Positions 44,756 through 59,097 of a stretch of DNA of 64,000 bases are shown one piece after another. Source of the stretch: Lasioglossum baleicum (Eukaryota > Arthropoda > Insecta > Hymenoptera > Halictidae). The notes beneath the pieces were generated by a model. It was not told where the DNA came from. It ran no database searches and saw only the letters and a list, made by a program, of their open reading frames with translations. A program made the position numbers and the translations under genes. The stretch is from the NCBI RefSeq assembly GCF_051020765.1, contig NC_134937.1, forward strand, positions 13,136,947-13,200,946, given 5' to 3'. Numbering within the stretch: the first letter of the stretch is position 1; each line of letters begins with the position of its first letter.

Positions 44756-47528
44756 AAATTAAACTCGAATGAAGAAACCTTCACTCGATGGTAACAGCAT
44801 AGGAGAAACGAGTAAATGTTTCGTTGAGAAGTGGTCCAAAGAGTAAAAGAGGATACGTGCCGTCCCGGAAAAAGAAAGGACAGCGAGAATGGAAAGAATT
44901 CCGCTGATCCCAGGAGGATTCGTGAGATAGCGAAGTCAGTCAGCCCGCCAAGCGTTCGAATCGAAATGCAACAATCAAGAAGATAAGGATATCACGGACA
45001 CCGAGAAATAGGTTACAGGTGTATAGAATAGAGCACACAGAATCTAGAGAAGAGATCGCAAGTTTTACGGAAAGAAGGACGAAGGGGGCGGCGTCACCAA
45101 GCCCGCGAAGGAAGATGAACAGGTTCCGAACGCCTGTTGCTCTCCACTCAACAATGTATTGTCAATCGTTTCGTTCTTGAACAGATATATAGCGAGCTTA
45201 GCTGTCACAGGCACCGAGTGAAATACATTAGCGATCACTACGATAAATTCTATATCACTACCGTTTCTCATTAGCCGAAATTCGCTGACACGGGGCGGCC
45301 ATCTTTGCTCGCTGCGCGCCATCCGCTTTCGAACTATTCGTTCTCAAAAATTCATTTACTTGGTACAATTTTTCGCTTCGTCGTCTTCAAGCAAAAATGA
45401 ATTTCCTTCGCGTGCAATACAATTTTCAATTACAAAATAAGCTTCGAATCCTTACACAACGACCGACAAGATGGCGGACGTCTCGCAGCGGCCTCGAGGC
45501 TCCCCGAGCAAGCTGCTCGACCTAGGCAATTAGTGTCATCTACGTAAATGCTAAATACATTTAGCACTACGGTCAGAATAAATTAATGACCATACATAAT
45601 GTTGACGTGTGTCTCGTTAGGTATGTACCACGAGCCTCTGTGTTTGCGTTACGTTGCTGTGTGTGTGTCTCTGTGCTCCGACGAAGAACACGTGAAAGGA
45701 GTATCTGTTCCGTGTCTCTGTGTAAGTAAGTGGTAATGGTAGGTAGTGTTCTGTATGTAAATGTAACGAGAAGTCGCGTAACCTACGGCGTCCCTTCTCA
45801 GGTATAATTAATATTTACCTTTAGTTTACCTTTAACTTGTTTCGTTAATTATTTGCAATTTTATTTTGTTTTCTTTACTTGTTAACTCTATATTGCTCTT
45901 TGTATTGCTTCGGCGGCAGTATAGCCCTACGTAGTCATGCAAGGTATAATCTCTTATGTTTTTTTTCCGCTTTTCTCGTTCTCGTTAAATAGAGCACAGG
46001 CTGATAAAGTCCGCTGACCAACCTCCGATTGCTATAATCGAGCCTGATTCGTACCGGTCAAGTCGGTTTTATCTTGCTTGGGTCGATCGAGAAAATCATT
46101 TTAGATCGTACCAGCCCGTGTCGCTCGATAGAATTTCATCGGTAATACCGTTTGTCAACGTATCCTCTATAAATATAGTTAACTTCGCAATCCGCGTGTA
46201 CTATACTTTTAAGTAAAAGCTATAAAATATGGATACTTGCGCAATTTCTCTCGCTATTTACCTCCTCTATCTCTTTCACGCATACATCGACACACTCTCT
46301 CATGCTCCTACCATTTTTCTCGGCAAGACGCTTCCCTCTCAGAATTTCCTGACGTAATAATTACGTCACGAAATGCTTTCGTTTCCCGAACTCGCTGTTC
46401 GAGTTTCGAATGTGTGTATACATATATGTATTACATATCCGTATGTTCCGTATGTTATAGAACATATATATATATATATACACACATCTCTACGTATGTA
46501 TATATTTAATAATATAATATTTATGTGTATAATCAATGTAACCGGGTTCGTCGCGTTACATCGGTCGTCTTCTTACAAAAGCCGTCGCCTCGTTAATTAC
46601 AAGTTAATAAGTCTTACTAAACTGCTTATTAGGCGCACTGTGTGTATTTGTCATGTTTGTATAATACCGTGAGCTGTGTTTAACTACTATTTCTACCACA
46701 CATTTTCTCTCTCTCACTCTCTCTCTCTCTCTTTCTCTTGCTATGTCAGCTTCTAATAATTATTAGTCCATTCGATTGTTACCGTAACGGGTAACAAATG
46801 ATTATCGGCTACGTGTGTACACGTGTTTTCGCTGTATCTTCCTGACACGTACATGTGTTTCATGGGCATGTTTGTCGGTATATGTGTATGTGTTGCGCCG
46901 TTCTCGTTACAGATTAAAATTATGTAAGGTTAAAAAGTTGATCGGCCTACGCGATTATTTAATTCAATCTCATCATTCATTTACGCTTCGCGTTTCGCGC
47001 TCATCCTCTCTCTCACTCACCTCTCTCTCTCTCTCTCTTTGCGCCGTAATTTTATTTATTTATAATTATAAATCGGTCGCGCGTGCACCTCGAAGAGGAC
47101 CCGCGACCGTCTACGAAGTTATTGCTTTTGAATACCCCGGCTTCCTTGGGAGCATCCAATTGGAACAATATCCTGTAAATATCAGTCGCAACTTTCGGAG
47201 GAGAAAGGGGATTTCATTATTTTTCATTTTGCGTATTTAACGCGGCTCGCGCGCGCTTTTCGCTTGCTGTGTTCGTTTCTATCGAATTCACGCGGTTGCC
47301 GCTTTTCTTTTCTGTTTTTGTATTGCGTTCGTGTGAGTGTGTCTCTCGCTATCACATACAATATCGATATCTATATGCGTTATATAGGTAAGGTTCGCCT
47401 TATATCACATCCGTCGCTGGCCCGCCGTGGATCGCGATCCATCCTTCGAACTCTGTTTCATTCTCGAAATCACGAATTTAATATCTACTAGGGACCCACC
47501 GCAATCGATTTTCCAATTTCCGTATTAT

Positions 47529-47715
47529 TAGACTGCGGATCTTTATGCGAAATAAAATTTTCATTACGATCTACAGAAGCTAAGTAACAGTTTATTTTCC
47601 TCGTTAATAATTTTTATATGCTGAAAATAGTCTACTGTTCAAGTCATTCAACCTTTTCACTGTTTCGAATTACACCTATTCATTTTTGTCATAAATGCAT
47701 AAAATCCGCAGTCCA
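47529..47715. mobile_element. hAT-like MITE, TAGACTGCGG family
   Basis: Ends TAGACTGCGGATCTTTATGC and GCATAAAATCCGCAGTCCA. The 8-bp flanks CGTATTAT and TATATTAT match at six positions. Confidence 0.7.
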
Positions 47716-48875
47716 TATATTATACTCGGTATACCTAGAATTTTTCCCAAAAAAGTTCAATGCATTTATAAATCTTTGTTTGCGTCGAAGGAAATCGCGA
47801 TCGCCGTGCGCCACCGCGGCCAGCATTTTAGTAAATAGGTTCGCAATCAATAATAACAATAATCATAATAGTAATCATAGATCGCAATCATTATCGTCGT
47901 CGTAATCGTTGTCAATTAATTGGTACTCCCAAGCGTTTGTAATCTCGGATCGTCGCTCGATATTGCTTTTCGTTTGCTCGTTCCCTTTACGTTTTTGTTC
48001 CTTTCTGTTTGTTTCTCGTTTTATTGAACTTTCCACGTTGCCTGTCGGATTCTTTTTTTAGTTACTTACGTTTGTTTGTTTATTTTTTGGTTAACCTGTA
48101 ATTGACACTGTCCGTACTCGTTGGAACGCATTATACACACTAACGAATAATTTTACTGGTGTATAGGCACTTTTTTTCTTCTTCGCTTTCTCCCTCTCCC
48201 TCTCCCTCTCTCGCTCTTATTATTCGATTTTTCAACAAAACTAACTCCACGAACTTTCTTTCGTTGATTCTCATACGGTTCCTCGATTTTAGGCTGTTTC
48301 TTAAAACTAGATGGATCAACCTGTTAACTGACTGTGACGAGTTAACTCGTCGGGGACGTAGAACGGTGAATGCACTTTTTGAAGATATTTTTGGAAAAGT
48401 TGTGAGAAAGAACGTGTTACATATATATATTTCAGTGAAAGATTTATACGTTTGTTTCGAGGGTGGCGAGTTAACTCGTCGTGGAATGTCAAGAATGATA
48501 TTCGATAGACATAGAATTCGTAAAATTCACGAGTAGATTGTCAGTCGACAGGTTAATCGAATCGTATCTCACGCGTATCATCATTGTTTCCCATTGTGTG
48601 AAAAGGTATCGAGACAATGAAAGGGCGGGGACAAGAGTAGGGATGGCAGAGTCGTTCCGTGGTCTCTTTTCTTTTAAACAACCGTCCCTAAACATCGTTA
48701 CGCAAACAAACAAACGGATTTTCTTGGAAAAGATTTTCCTCGAGGATCCAGACGGTTTTAAAAGATTGCAAGGAGCGCTCACGGAAACCGGAAGTAGACC
48801 AGGAAACGGGAATTTTGAGCGAGAGGACTTCCGGACAAAAGATTTCAGTTGAAAGATCTAGATTTAGAGAATCAT

Positions 48876-48985
48876 TAGACTGCGGATCTTTAAAAAAATG
48901 CCTAGAATATAAAATTCGATAGAATTTGGTAACATTTCAACATAAAGGATCTTATTTCATGCCACTTTCTAACATCCGCAGTCTA
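48876..48985. mobile_element. short MITE, TAGACTGCGG family
   Basis: 110 bp with ends TAGACTGCGGATCTTTA and CATCCGCAGTCTA. The body resembles the EstC intron 2 element with a large internal deletion. Confidence 0.7.
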
Positions 48986-49731
48986 ATAATTATTTTCCAG
49001 GAGGATAGAGGTCCGAATCCAGACAAAAAGGATCCAACAAAGAATTCGACGTTGTTCGAGGAACTGCGAAGCGAAAACGTGTCGGATTCCCAGCTCCGTG
49101 AAGCATTAGTGCCATTACAATCAACACTTGTCGAGATTGGTGCATGCGATTCGTTAAAGTTCCATTATTAATTGCGAACTCTGCGAGGCTGCGATCGATG
49201 TTCACCGTATTCGCCTCGCTGCTGGGCCGCTGGAAATATTTATCGCGTCACACTGAAATCCGCTGATAGTTAGCGGACCGCAATATTCTTAGGTACTTAA
49301 TTATTAGAGCCGCGCAACGTGCTCGATTTATTATCACCTAGGTATTAAGCTGTCGTTAAGGACTTTAAATAATTTCCATGATCCTATCCACCTTTTCCCT
49401 AGGCTCCTATCACAACCCTCGATGCTATTATTGCTTCGTATTGCTTTTCAAACGGTGCAACGACGTGTCGTTACACGAATTTACCGGTAGATACAAAAGT
49501 CAAGGTCGATCAGGCGTGCCATTCAGCGACATTGCACTTTCCCGTTCAGTTTGATGATCAATTCTGAACGAATACACTTCTTTTAATTAATCGTGAATAG
49601 TCTCATTTTAAATTTACCCGTTTCCAGATTGAATGAATTCGCAAACTTAATTATTCGCCCACTTAACAGCAGGCAACAAATCAAGTTCGTAAAACAACTG
49701 AACAATCCTCATTGTCAAAGAATGTCGTAGA

Positions 49732-49900
49732 CAGACTGCGGATCTTTATTCAAAATAAAAATTGTCTGCATCGGTTGTAAGACATAGAAACTTCATGATT
49801 TTAATACAGGAGAAATTATATATTGACATATTAAATTTTCCAACAATTTTGAATTTCGTCTATACAATTTTGCTACAAGTGCATAAAGATCCGCAGTCTA
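49732..49900. mobile_element. hAT-like MITE with perfect target-site duplication
   Basis: 169 bp, ends CAGACTGCGGATCTTTAT and GCATAAAGATCCGCAGTCTA, flanked on both sides by GTCGTAGA. The left end starts CAG, the usual hAT terminus, which supports the assignment for the whole family. Confidence 0.88.
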
Positions 49901-52900
49901 GTCGTAGATCATCGAATGGCGCACCTGACGAATATTAGATCGTTAACATTTGCTGCGATAAACATTCCCAGCAGCGTGGATCGCAGAGACCAAGTGAAAA
50001 GTATGAAACAGTGAGAGTATAGAGAGAAGACCCTCGCGACTCGAGAGTGGAGAATATCGTCGCGAGACCTTCGAGAGATCGAACGCTTCAGTCGAATGTT
50101 ATGCGAGTAGTGAATACACCTGTGCCGAATGCGTCGCATTCGATTTCGGATCGTTTTTACATATTTTTCATTAGACATTTCACCGTTTCCCCCCGTTAGC
50201 GTCTCGTCTTGCCACATGACTAAGCCGCGTCACCAGCCAATAGAAAAGAGCCTCCGCCCCTCCATAGCTGCTCGCAGCGACGCCAACGAGAGAGAACTCG
50301 TGCGTAAATTGCATTCGATCTTTTTCCCAGGAAAAAATCGACAGTGCGCAAGATCGATGACCGGACCAATTGATAAATAACGCGGCTGTTTGTTAACCGC
50401 GTCCTCCATCTTTCTTTTCCTTTCGTTTTGTACGCGGTATCTACAAACGATTGACTCGCTGCGAGCACGCCAGTTGATAAGACAATGCTCGCGCACACAT
50501 ATTGACTGATTATTATTGACTCGTTTCCAGTTCTTGAGCAAAGTCCAGTCGATCGATTAGCGCACTTCCGGTTCTGTCGTCGTTCTCCAAACAACCGGCG
50601 GGTTAATATTACGTTATTGCTTATGAAAATTGTCATGAGACGACTCGACCGACTATTCCAGTTCTTCGAAGTTTCTTTATCGGTGCTTTACCACCCATAA
50701 TCTTCCCCTAACCGCCGCTGTCACCTTATTTCGATTCGAATATGTTCATGTTCTCGGGGAACGCTTCTCTTTCCGTCGATCGATTTGGACATTCGCGAAA
50801 ATTCGAAACTCGTGTTTCCTTTCAAGCTTGAAAATATCGATCCCGACCGTTCGCGCGATTAATTCGATTTACAACGGCCCGTTGTTTTTTTTTCAGCGGG
50901 GGATGCTGTTCGCGAATTTTTTCTCGCGATTCCGTCCGGTCGAGTCCGCTCGCAAACACCGGCGAATAATCGAGTTCACCGAGCACGGGGTGCGGTGTAC
51001 ACACGCTTGAAAACGGTGTTCGAACATTTGTACACACTCATGGACAATTACGCGCGAGAAATTATGCTACGTCGAGTATTGCTTTTCGATTGCTGACTGG
51101 AGCGCGATCGTGCTTTTTTGGGGTCCGATGAAATCGGCGGAAATTCGCCCCGTTTGTAGTTGCGTGTTCGTTTTTCGTTTGTTTGAGCTCGATGGTCCAG
51201 TCGTGTTTTTTTTTTGTTAGTTACGCCCTTAAATAAAATGTGTCTGGTGTTTTTCCGTAATTTTATATATTATTGACACAGTTCCGCCCCTTACTGCCTT
51301 ACCGAGTACTACACCGAGTATAATTGAACATTTAATACTTCGTTTCGTTATCCTCTTTGTTCCGCGAACATCGAAACATCGAGCGGCCATTTTAATCCCG
51401 TGGTTTTGAGCTTGTTTGCGTGAAGCTGCTCGCAATCGTTTCATTATGCTCCCTCTCTGACGAGAGTCATCTCAGTGGCGATTTAATGACCACTTTCCGA
51501 TGGGATCAACCACAAAATATCAAAAATTTAATCATTGCTGGATTGCAGAAATTAGAAAACAGGTAATTTTCAATTTCTCAGAATGATTAAAGACATTTTC
51601 AGAGCACGAAGTCCGGCTCTCTAATCGTTACGAGCATCGCTGACTCGTTTGACGAATTTTGTTCAATATTCATGTTCCCCGAAACGCATAAACAGTATTG
51701 ACGTGCAATAGATTGTACTTCCTGCATTTATTCATCACGCAAAGACCTTAGAAAAGCCCGTCGAATGCAAATCTGGTATTTTCGGTCCGCCGAAACTATT
51801 TTTGCAAGAAAGCTGCACTTAACTCTGTTTCCGGAAGATTTATCTATGGAAATTTGTATAAATATTCGAGCCTTTTACGAGTGATTCGGTGCTTTCTGTT
51901 CCTCGGTATCGGCGCGCATATCTCAATGAGTATGTCACAGCAAATGTGTTCATTCAGCAAATCTTTACACTCGACGGTCAATGTATGCGCATACTAATCT
52001 GTCCGGTGATGTATTCGCTGCCAGCGGAATTTGAACGTTTAGTATCGAAAGTATACATTCTCATATAGATGATTTGTGATAGCGTCGTTGGCGTTCTTGT
52101 ATGAAATAAATCGATCAGAAATAATCTACGCAAAGATTAAATTCGCATTCGGAAGAATTGTATAAAACAATCAATTATACTTTATTGATATTCGTGGACA
52201 CGTAGTGAACTTGATCCCATCAGTGGTATTAAATGCAAGTTTAAATAATGTTCTCTCGTTCCTCCACGTCTTCGAAGACGTTCTTCGTTCCATTGTTAAG
52301 TGTCCTTATCATGTTAACCTTAAAAAGACTGAACTGTACAAGAAAAATAAAGATAAATTTTGTTGAATATGATACAAGAATCAAGTGCCAATTTTTATCA
52401 TTAATTCGTACATTTTAATTCAGTCTTTCCAAAGGCCAAATAACCAATCGTTCAAAGCCTGATTGCACAGAACGGTTCCTTAAATTTCCAAAGAATTACA
52501 TACGTGTCAGTAGCATTGGTCGGGGATCTATAAGGATTCACCTAAACGCACGTCATCGAACCGATGATCCACGTTCGAGGCTCGTGGTGTCGTTGCCCCA
52601 GCTTCTCTTTAAATAAATCCTTTTTTTCCGTGAAGAGGGGTTCGCGAGTGGCAACGTGTTGTACGGCAATTAATCTATCATCAGTATTAATGGCAGCAAA
52701 CAGTGCTAACGATCGAAGGGCGAGAGATTGGCACACGATGATGCAGGAGGACTATAACTGGTCGCGATTGATATCGATCCAAATTGTTATTGACTTATTA
52801 ATGCAGGTTGCAGCCGGAATTACCGGCAACCGATATCAACTCTGCTCCGTATCAGCCGCGATCGAAATTACTATTGACCGAGGCTATAATTTAAACGGTT

Positions 52901-54126
52901 GCGTTCCGTATTTATAGCAATTACCGTTAATTGCGTTGCGTGTCGGTTACCGTGCCCGCTTCGATTTCTGGATGATCGCGATCGACGCTGGCTAGAAATC
53001 ATTAGACAATCTCCTGAACGAACGCTAATTGATCCTTCGAAGCCGACCGAGATTATTCGGCCTATTGAAAATTTATCTGGAAGGTAATAGTGTGCAATTA
53101 ACGAACGTTTCTTGATTATTTCAAAGATTGCCAATTGTTTTCGGAGAAGATTCTGAAAATCAAGCGGTTCAAGAACGTGTTGGAAATGTACAAATTTGAT
53201 AATTTTCTGGAGAAACTGGGGCAACGAGTTGAAGCACGGGGCCCCTAAAAACGAGGGTAAAGGAGGGGGCCAACACTGACAGCCGACGGACTCGGACGAT
53301 GTAAATTATCTGTCAATTGTCTTGTCGATTAACGAACATTTTCTAATTATTCAATTTTCAAACAATCCTCCTGTAATGACTTTTTTTCAAACTCGACAGC
53401 CGACGAGCGCGGCGATGTCAGTGGTCTGGCGACTGGTTCGGCCGCCATCTTACCGGAGCAACGATCGTTCGCTTGATCACGGACAAACTGAGAGAACAAC
53501 GGGAAAAGAAGAGCCTATCTATCTATCTTGACACCGATATTTATCGAATATTGGCCCGACTGGGTTACCCAGTTCTCGCCAGTATAACATTACTTAATTC
53601 CTACGTAGTGTATCTCGATCTAGTTTTCCCTTAAAATCTATACAACGCTTCTCCTCACGGTTTATTCCTTAAATCTGTATAATCGCATTTTCTACAGTAC
53701 CGTTTCACTTCGTTTATTCCCATTAAAACCCTACGAGCTCTCTTTACAAGGTTCTTCTTATTTACACCATGGTTTTCCGCGTTTCTCATCGCCGAACTAC
53801 CATAAACGGGGAAAAAGGAACGCGATTGTTTTTATTATTTCACGTGTTGGTAAATACTCTTCGTTTCTTGGTAATATGGACCGCGTAACACGACGGGTAA
53901 ATGGCGGGGTTTAACGGTGGTACTCATCAATTGTTATCTCTGGTTTCCATGCTCGCCACGGTACACGTTATGTATAATATTAATTGGTGTATATTGTTTG
54001 TATAATAATAGAATTATGTTTATGCATTTAAGAATGTGCGTGAGCGATCGGGTTTACGCGACTGTCCATCGTTCGTTGTGTCCCTCAAAATATAACGAAC
54101 TTGTCCTTCGTTGCATCTGTTGCTAA

Positions 54127-54195
54127 AATATATATTATATATATATGTATATATATATGTATTATATATTCTATGTATATATGTATATATATAAT
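54127..54195. repeat. AT-rich microsatellite
   Basis: Mixed TATATA and TATGTA units. Confidence 0.85.
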
Positions 54196-57100
54196 AGAAT
54201 CTCTTTATTCTTTCTCGCTGTTTTCTTATCGCGCTTCGCTTCAAACCGCGCGGACTCTTCCTAGTTTCTCTTCCAATCTTTCTTTTCTTCCCTCCTCTTC
54301 TTCTTCTTCTTCTCTTAACCTGCTCTACCTTTATGGTTTCTCCTTTTCTCTCGCTGCTCATGCGAGATCGACCAAGGTAACGATGTCGCACGACCGAGTG
54401 CAACTTCGACGTCGAGTTCTACCAATTTTTTACTCGGAGATGCTTCTGGTACACGGGACGCGGGCGACCCTTCGCAAGAAACAATGATTTCCGCCATTTT
54501 TGCGGGAATTAGATTTGTCTACACTCTGGATTTTTCCGAGAGAAATTACTGCAATATTAATATTAATGAAATTGTTGCAGAGATTTTAGATAAGACTTTT
54601 CCCGATTTTACGTATTTATGACAAAAATGGCCAGGCGTAATTTAAAACAATAGGAATATGTTAAAATGCTTGATAAGTGATCAGTGATAACTATGATCGT
54701 TCAAGGATAAAATTAAATATGTGCGCAACGCGCGCGTCTGTTTCCCGTTTAAGTAGAAACGGCGCGTCTTGGTCAGACAACACGAGATTTATGTTTCCTC
54801 GTTGTTTTTACGTGCAGCTTCCCAGGAACAAATATTATACTTCACGAAGAATCGCCCTGTTACTTTAGCACGGACTACTCGGTATAGTTGCTTAATGTCG
54901 GACAATATTGCAAATGGCGTAATGAGCGAGGAACTAAATCGGGCAATTTTTGGCGATTCTGTTGGAACTGGAATCGTTTCTCACTGCGATTATCACTCGA
55001 CACACACGCACAATGATTCCCTAATATTTTCTTTGACATGTCGATCGTTCTTTAAATAACCAATTTAAGTGACCAATGGAAAGAACAATAGCAGAACTAT
55101 AAATATTTGTTTCATTGTTCATCCGCCAACAAAAGAGACACGATTTAATTTAGCTCTTTGTTGCAAGTCTCGTCTGTGAAAAATCGTGCACAGTTTAGTC
55201 ACAATGTAAAAAATCGTCCAATAAAAATTCTTTAACAAATGCTGGTAATAATGAATCTCTCTCAAGTTTACAGCAAACGCAATTCTGCACCATACAGATT
55301 AACCGTAGCAATTCGTAACCAAGCCGAACATTTTCATCCGACTTGCCAGCACTTCAAGCTTTTCCCCGGCGCAGCGTTTAGGGCAACTTTCCCAGGAAGA
55401 AAAGCCAATTTCCTAGGAAAAACTTCTGCGGTACCGCCTCCAGCAACACGGACAGTCTACACGCGAAACGCATGCGGCGGCCGCTCATCCTGAAAACGGT
55501 TCGCACACGCGAAATCCGCGAGAGCGTGCTCGAACCGAAAACAAGCCGCTTCCGCGTAACAAGCGTTCTCATCGCGGTGGCGGGCTTCATTGTTTCGAAA
55601 CATTTCTAGATTCGGGGATTCGTTAAGCGGGACCAGACACAGAGACGCGTGGAACTGCGAGAACCGGCTTTGCGTAACCGCAGAACTAACGGCGGAGTTT
55701 CCATTTGCGCGAGCAACGATTCCGCGCTGTTGATCATCGCGATGCGTGTCCGATTTCACTGATTTCGCCGGAAAATTCGAACAGGCCGAACCGCCAAATG
55801 GATTTCGTGTTGAACCAGCGAGATTTCTATCTCGAGCACGAACGATTCGCTGATTTCGCACAGATTTCACGCCATCTTGAACCCCTTTTCTGCCGTTTTC
55901 GGGCAGCCGCTTCTGATCTCGACTCTTTCCAGAATTTCTCTGCTGCTTCGTCTCGGATGTTTAACCTTCACTTTCCCTCCTGTCAAGTTATACTGTTTCG
56001 TTATTTGTAGCCAAGATGTTAATGTCAATCCAATTTGAATAAAAAACCATCGAAAAATAATTTTATACGTTTTCATCGAAAAGTGGACCGTTTATCATTG
56101 TGCGTGGATCTCTGGTAACAAATCGCAGGTATTTAAGAAACGACACCGAACCGGATGTTCGCTCGTCTGAACCGGAAACAAGGAGATCTGGGTCCGAACA
56201 CCTTCGAACCGGTCCGAGGTAAATACTCTTACGGTGGCTAATTAATTTGGTGCGTGGCGTACTTAACGCTAGAACTAGATTTGAACACATCGTTCTCTAA
56301 GCGACGTCTCGTGCCTTCAACCCTACGGAATCCTTGAAAAGGGAACGAATTACCTCAAACACAGTTGGTAAACCTACACATTCAAACACGACAATATTTT
56401 TGTAAAAATGGATATCTGCTTTAGTAAAATAAACGCTGTTTCGATAGTTGGAAGTATGTAATTCTTGTGAAAATTAGAATATCATGGGATGTTTTCCGCT
56501 AGTAAAATCTCCGCAGGATCGGCCGTATTTTTAACTTTCATCGACGGAGTCTGAGTTCCTCGGCCGAGAATCTATGGCTCGTCGATCCGCGTGTATGGAA
56601 GTCACGTTGGCGAAGCTACACGGGTTCCTTAATAAATGTTATCGTTTACGGTTTCGTCGGAATATATATAAAATATATTATGTATAATAATATATCGTAT
56701 ATATCGGAGTACTAAGCTTACGCTATATCGCTATATTAAGTCGAGACGAAGGACGCGCGATTCTCGAGCTCGTCCCTGCATTCCGTCGACGAATCGTCTT
56801 CTTCCTCCTCGGCATGTCCATAAAATTCCCATTGCATTAAAAATCAAACTTCCGCGAAAAACAATTCGTTGCTGATTTTGTAAAACGACTGCATTTTATT
56901 TCCAGTTTCGCCGAGACTTTTTTTCCAACAGAAGAGAATCTAGGTAAAAGTCGATTTTCTCTTCGCCATAAAAATTAAAATTCATTGTTACACGTGGAAA
57001 TGACTGTTGTTAGGCTTCCGCCTGAGCTCGAAAAACTCAATAACAATTTTATGAACACTGTGTTCTCGTTCGATCGACCGGAATGGGGACATTATCGGCT

Positions 57101-57743
57101 CGCATCGAGCAATTTGGACGCGAGTACATACAACGGGGTGTCCATTTCGTCTTGTCGCGTAAAAATGGTCTGCCGCGGTGGTCGTTGCGTTCGCGACAGT
57201 GTTTCTCTCATTCCTATTACTTCGTTCTCTTTTTTTCAACAACCAATAATCCTATGAATCCTAGAAAATTAAACGAAAATACTGTCATCGAAACACGCGC
57301 AGAGAAACACCGGCGTCGAATAATAACGCGCGAGGGATCACTTTAAATTGGACCGGAGGGCTGTTCTTCCATGTTTCTTCATCTCCCCCCTCCCACTCTC
57401 TTCGTTTACGCTAAGGCAACTAACGAATAGTTAAAAAATTGTCAAGGCTCTCGTTGGAAGGATTACAAAACGCGACGCGTCCGGTCGACGTTCCACTGTC
57501 CGACAATTTTCAATTGTGAAAAATTGCGAACGGGGCGAACGATCTTCCCGACGCGACACCCTATATAACGAACGATTCTATTGGGGCGGGAGTCTCCTCC
57601 TGGAAAAATGCAGCTTTAGATAATGCAAGTATTTAAATCCAAGTACTCTTTTACTAATTTATTTTACTCGGTTCCTCTCGAATGTACAAAAATACGTTTT
57701 TCTTTTCGAATGGAAGTATTTTCTGAATAAAAGTGGTGGACGA

Positions 57744-57939
57744 TAGACTGCGGATATTTATGCATTTAAGAAGAAATCGGCTGGGTGAAATATAAAACAG
57801 CGAAAGATTGGAGAAATCTATGAATATTGTTGTAATGTTTTCAATGCAAACAATCGATTAGGGGATGATCTAAATTTTTCTGTAACTCCTGCTGCCCGCA
57901 ATCGTCGCAAAATATTTTTATCTTGCATAAAGATCCGCA
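57744..57939. repeat. MITE, TAGACTGCGG family, right end cut short
   Basis: Left end TAGACTGCGGATATTTATGC; the right end GCATAAAGATCCGCA lacks the final bases. Confidence 0.6.
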
Positions 57940-58954
57940 AATACGAATAGAAATACGTTCAAGATTGAAATTGATTGAAAATATAATGGCTTGTAAACAG
58001 AATAAAAGGACAGATTAGCTGGTAGGGGAAGTATTTGAGCGACCATGGACCAGAAGCATGTTCTTGCATTTTGGTTGCATTTTCAGGAGGAGACCCGCTT
58101 CACACGCCCTTTCCACCGAATCTCGTGCAACTCTCTGGTTCGAGTAGAGACTACAGAAGATGGAGACAGCTGTGTACGTGAATGTGAGTTGAAGGAGCGT
58201 TCAGAAGCGTTCGAAGGAGCGAAGTTCAAAGGTCGAGCGGCGAAAGAGCGAAGTGCGTCTGGCCATTGGTCGTGGATATCCTTCGTCAACGTCGAAGAAG
58301 TCATCAGGATTCAATGTCCTCCGCCACAAACAGCATTAGATCTGCCAAACCCAGTCAGTATCGCATTCAGAACTCCGAGAACAGCTCTCGTCTACCAAAT
58401 CGTCGTTCCAATTCAAACAAATTCGAATGAATCAAATAGGGGGAAATTCTTTCGGTCGAAGCAACGAGTATCATCAGGATAGTGGTTTGCGCGAATCGTC
58501 ACGGACGATCTCCGGATCATCAGATCAGAAGAGATCGCAAATTGAACGATAAGCTAACCGATCGATCCTCTGGAATTATAGCGATTTCCATCTCGCTGCC
58601 TGCCTGGAAACCCCGATCGAAGGATAACGTGTTTACACTGTTACGCAATCCTGCGGCAGAACGGGGAACAGTGCGCAAAAGCGACCCGTGACGTCGACCA
58701 GGACATATATTTAATTGGGGAACACTGCATAGTTTCACTTTTATTCCTGGTCGATCTGTTCCACGTTCTCGAGGCTAACGTCGGCGAATTTGTTGCACGA
58801 AACCTGTAAACCCCAGGATTCTGCGTAATGATCCTGGAGGCTGCAGCTATTCGTTTGAAAAATTAAATTAAAAATTTCCTTCGACCTATCTCCCAATATC
58901 TCGAACGATACTCAAATGTGTAGTAATTGATTAGATACTGAATTAGATAGAAAA

Positions 58955-59097
58955 TTTTCAAAATTTATGCTGGAATATAGAACACGACAGAATTTAGTCC
59001 AATGTTCATTTATTTCAGATCTGCAAAGGCTACTACCACTGAGACTTCTTAAGATTCGTCTACAAAAATTGAGAATTCCACAAACATCCGCAGTCTA
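58955..59097. repeat. MITE remnant, EstC intron 2 type
   Basis: The body matches the EstC intron 2 element (ATGCTGGAATAT, CTACTACCACTGAGA) and ends CATCCGCAGTCTA; the left end is not clear. Confidence 0.6.

Noticed and set aside
46201..48300. Possible non-coding RNA or tRNA genes in the right half
   Set aside because: I found no tRNA-like A and B boxes in a foldable context and no known conserved microRNA sequence; a covariance-model scan would be needed.
58045..58482. 145-codon plus-strand frame
   Set aside because: No domain, signal peptide or splice support; mixed composition typical of a chance frame.
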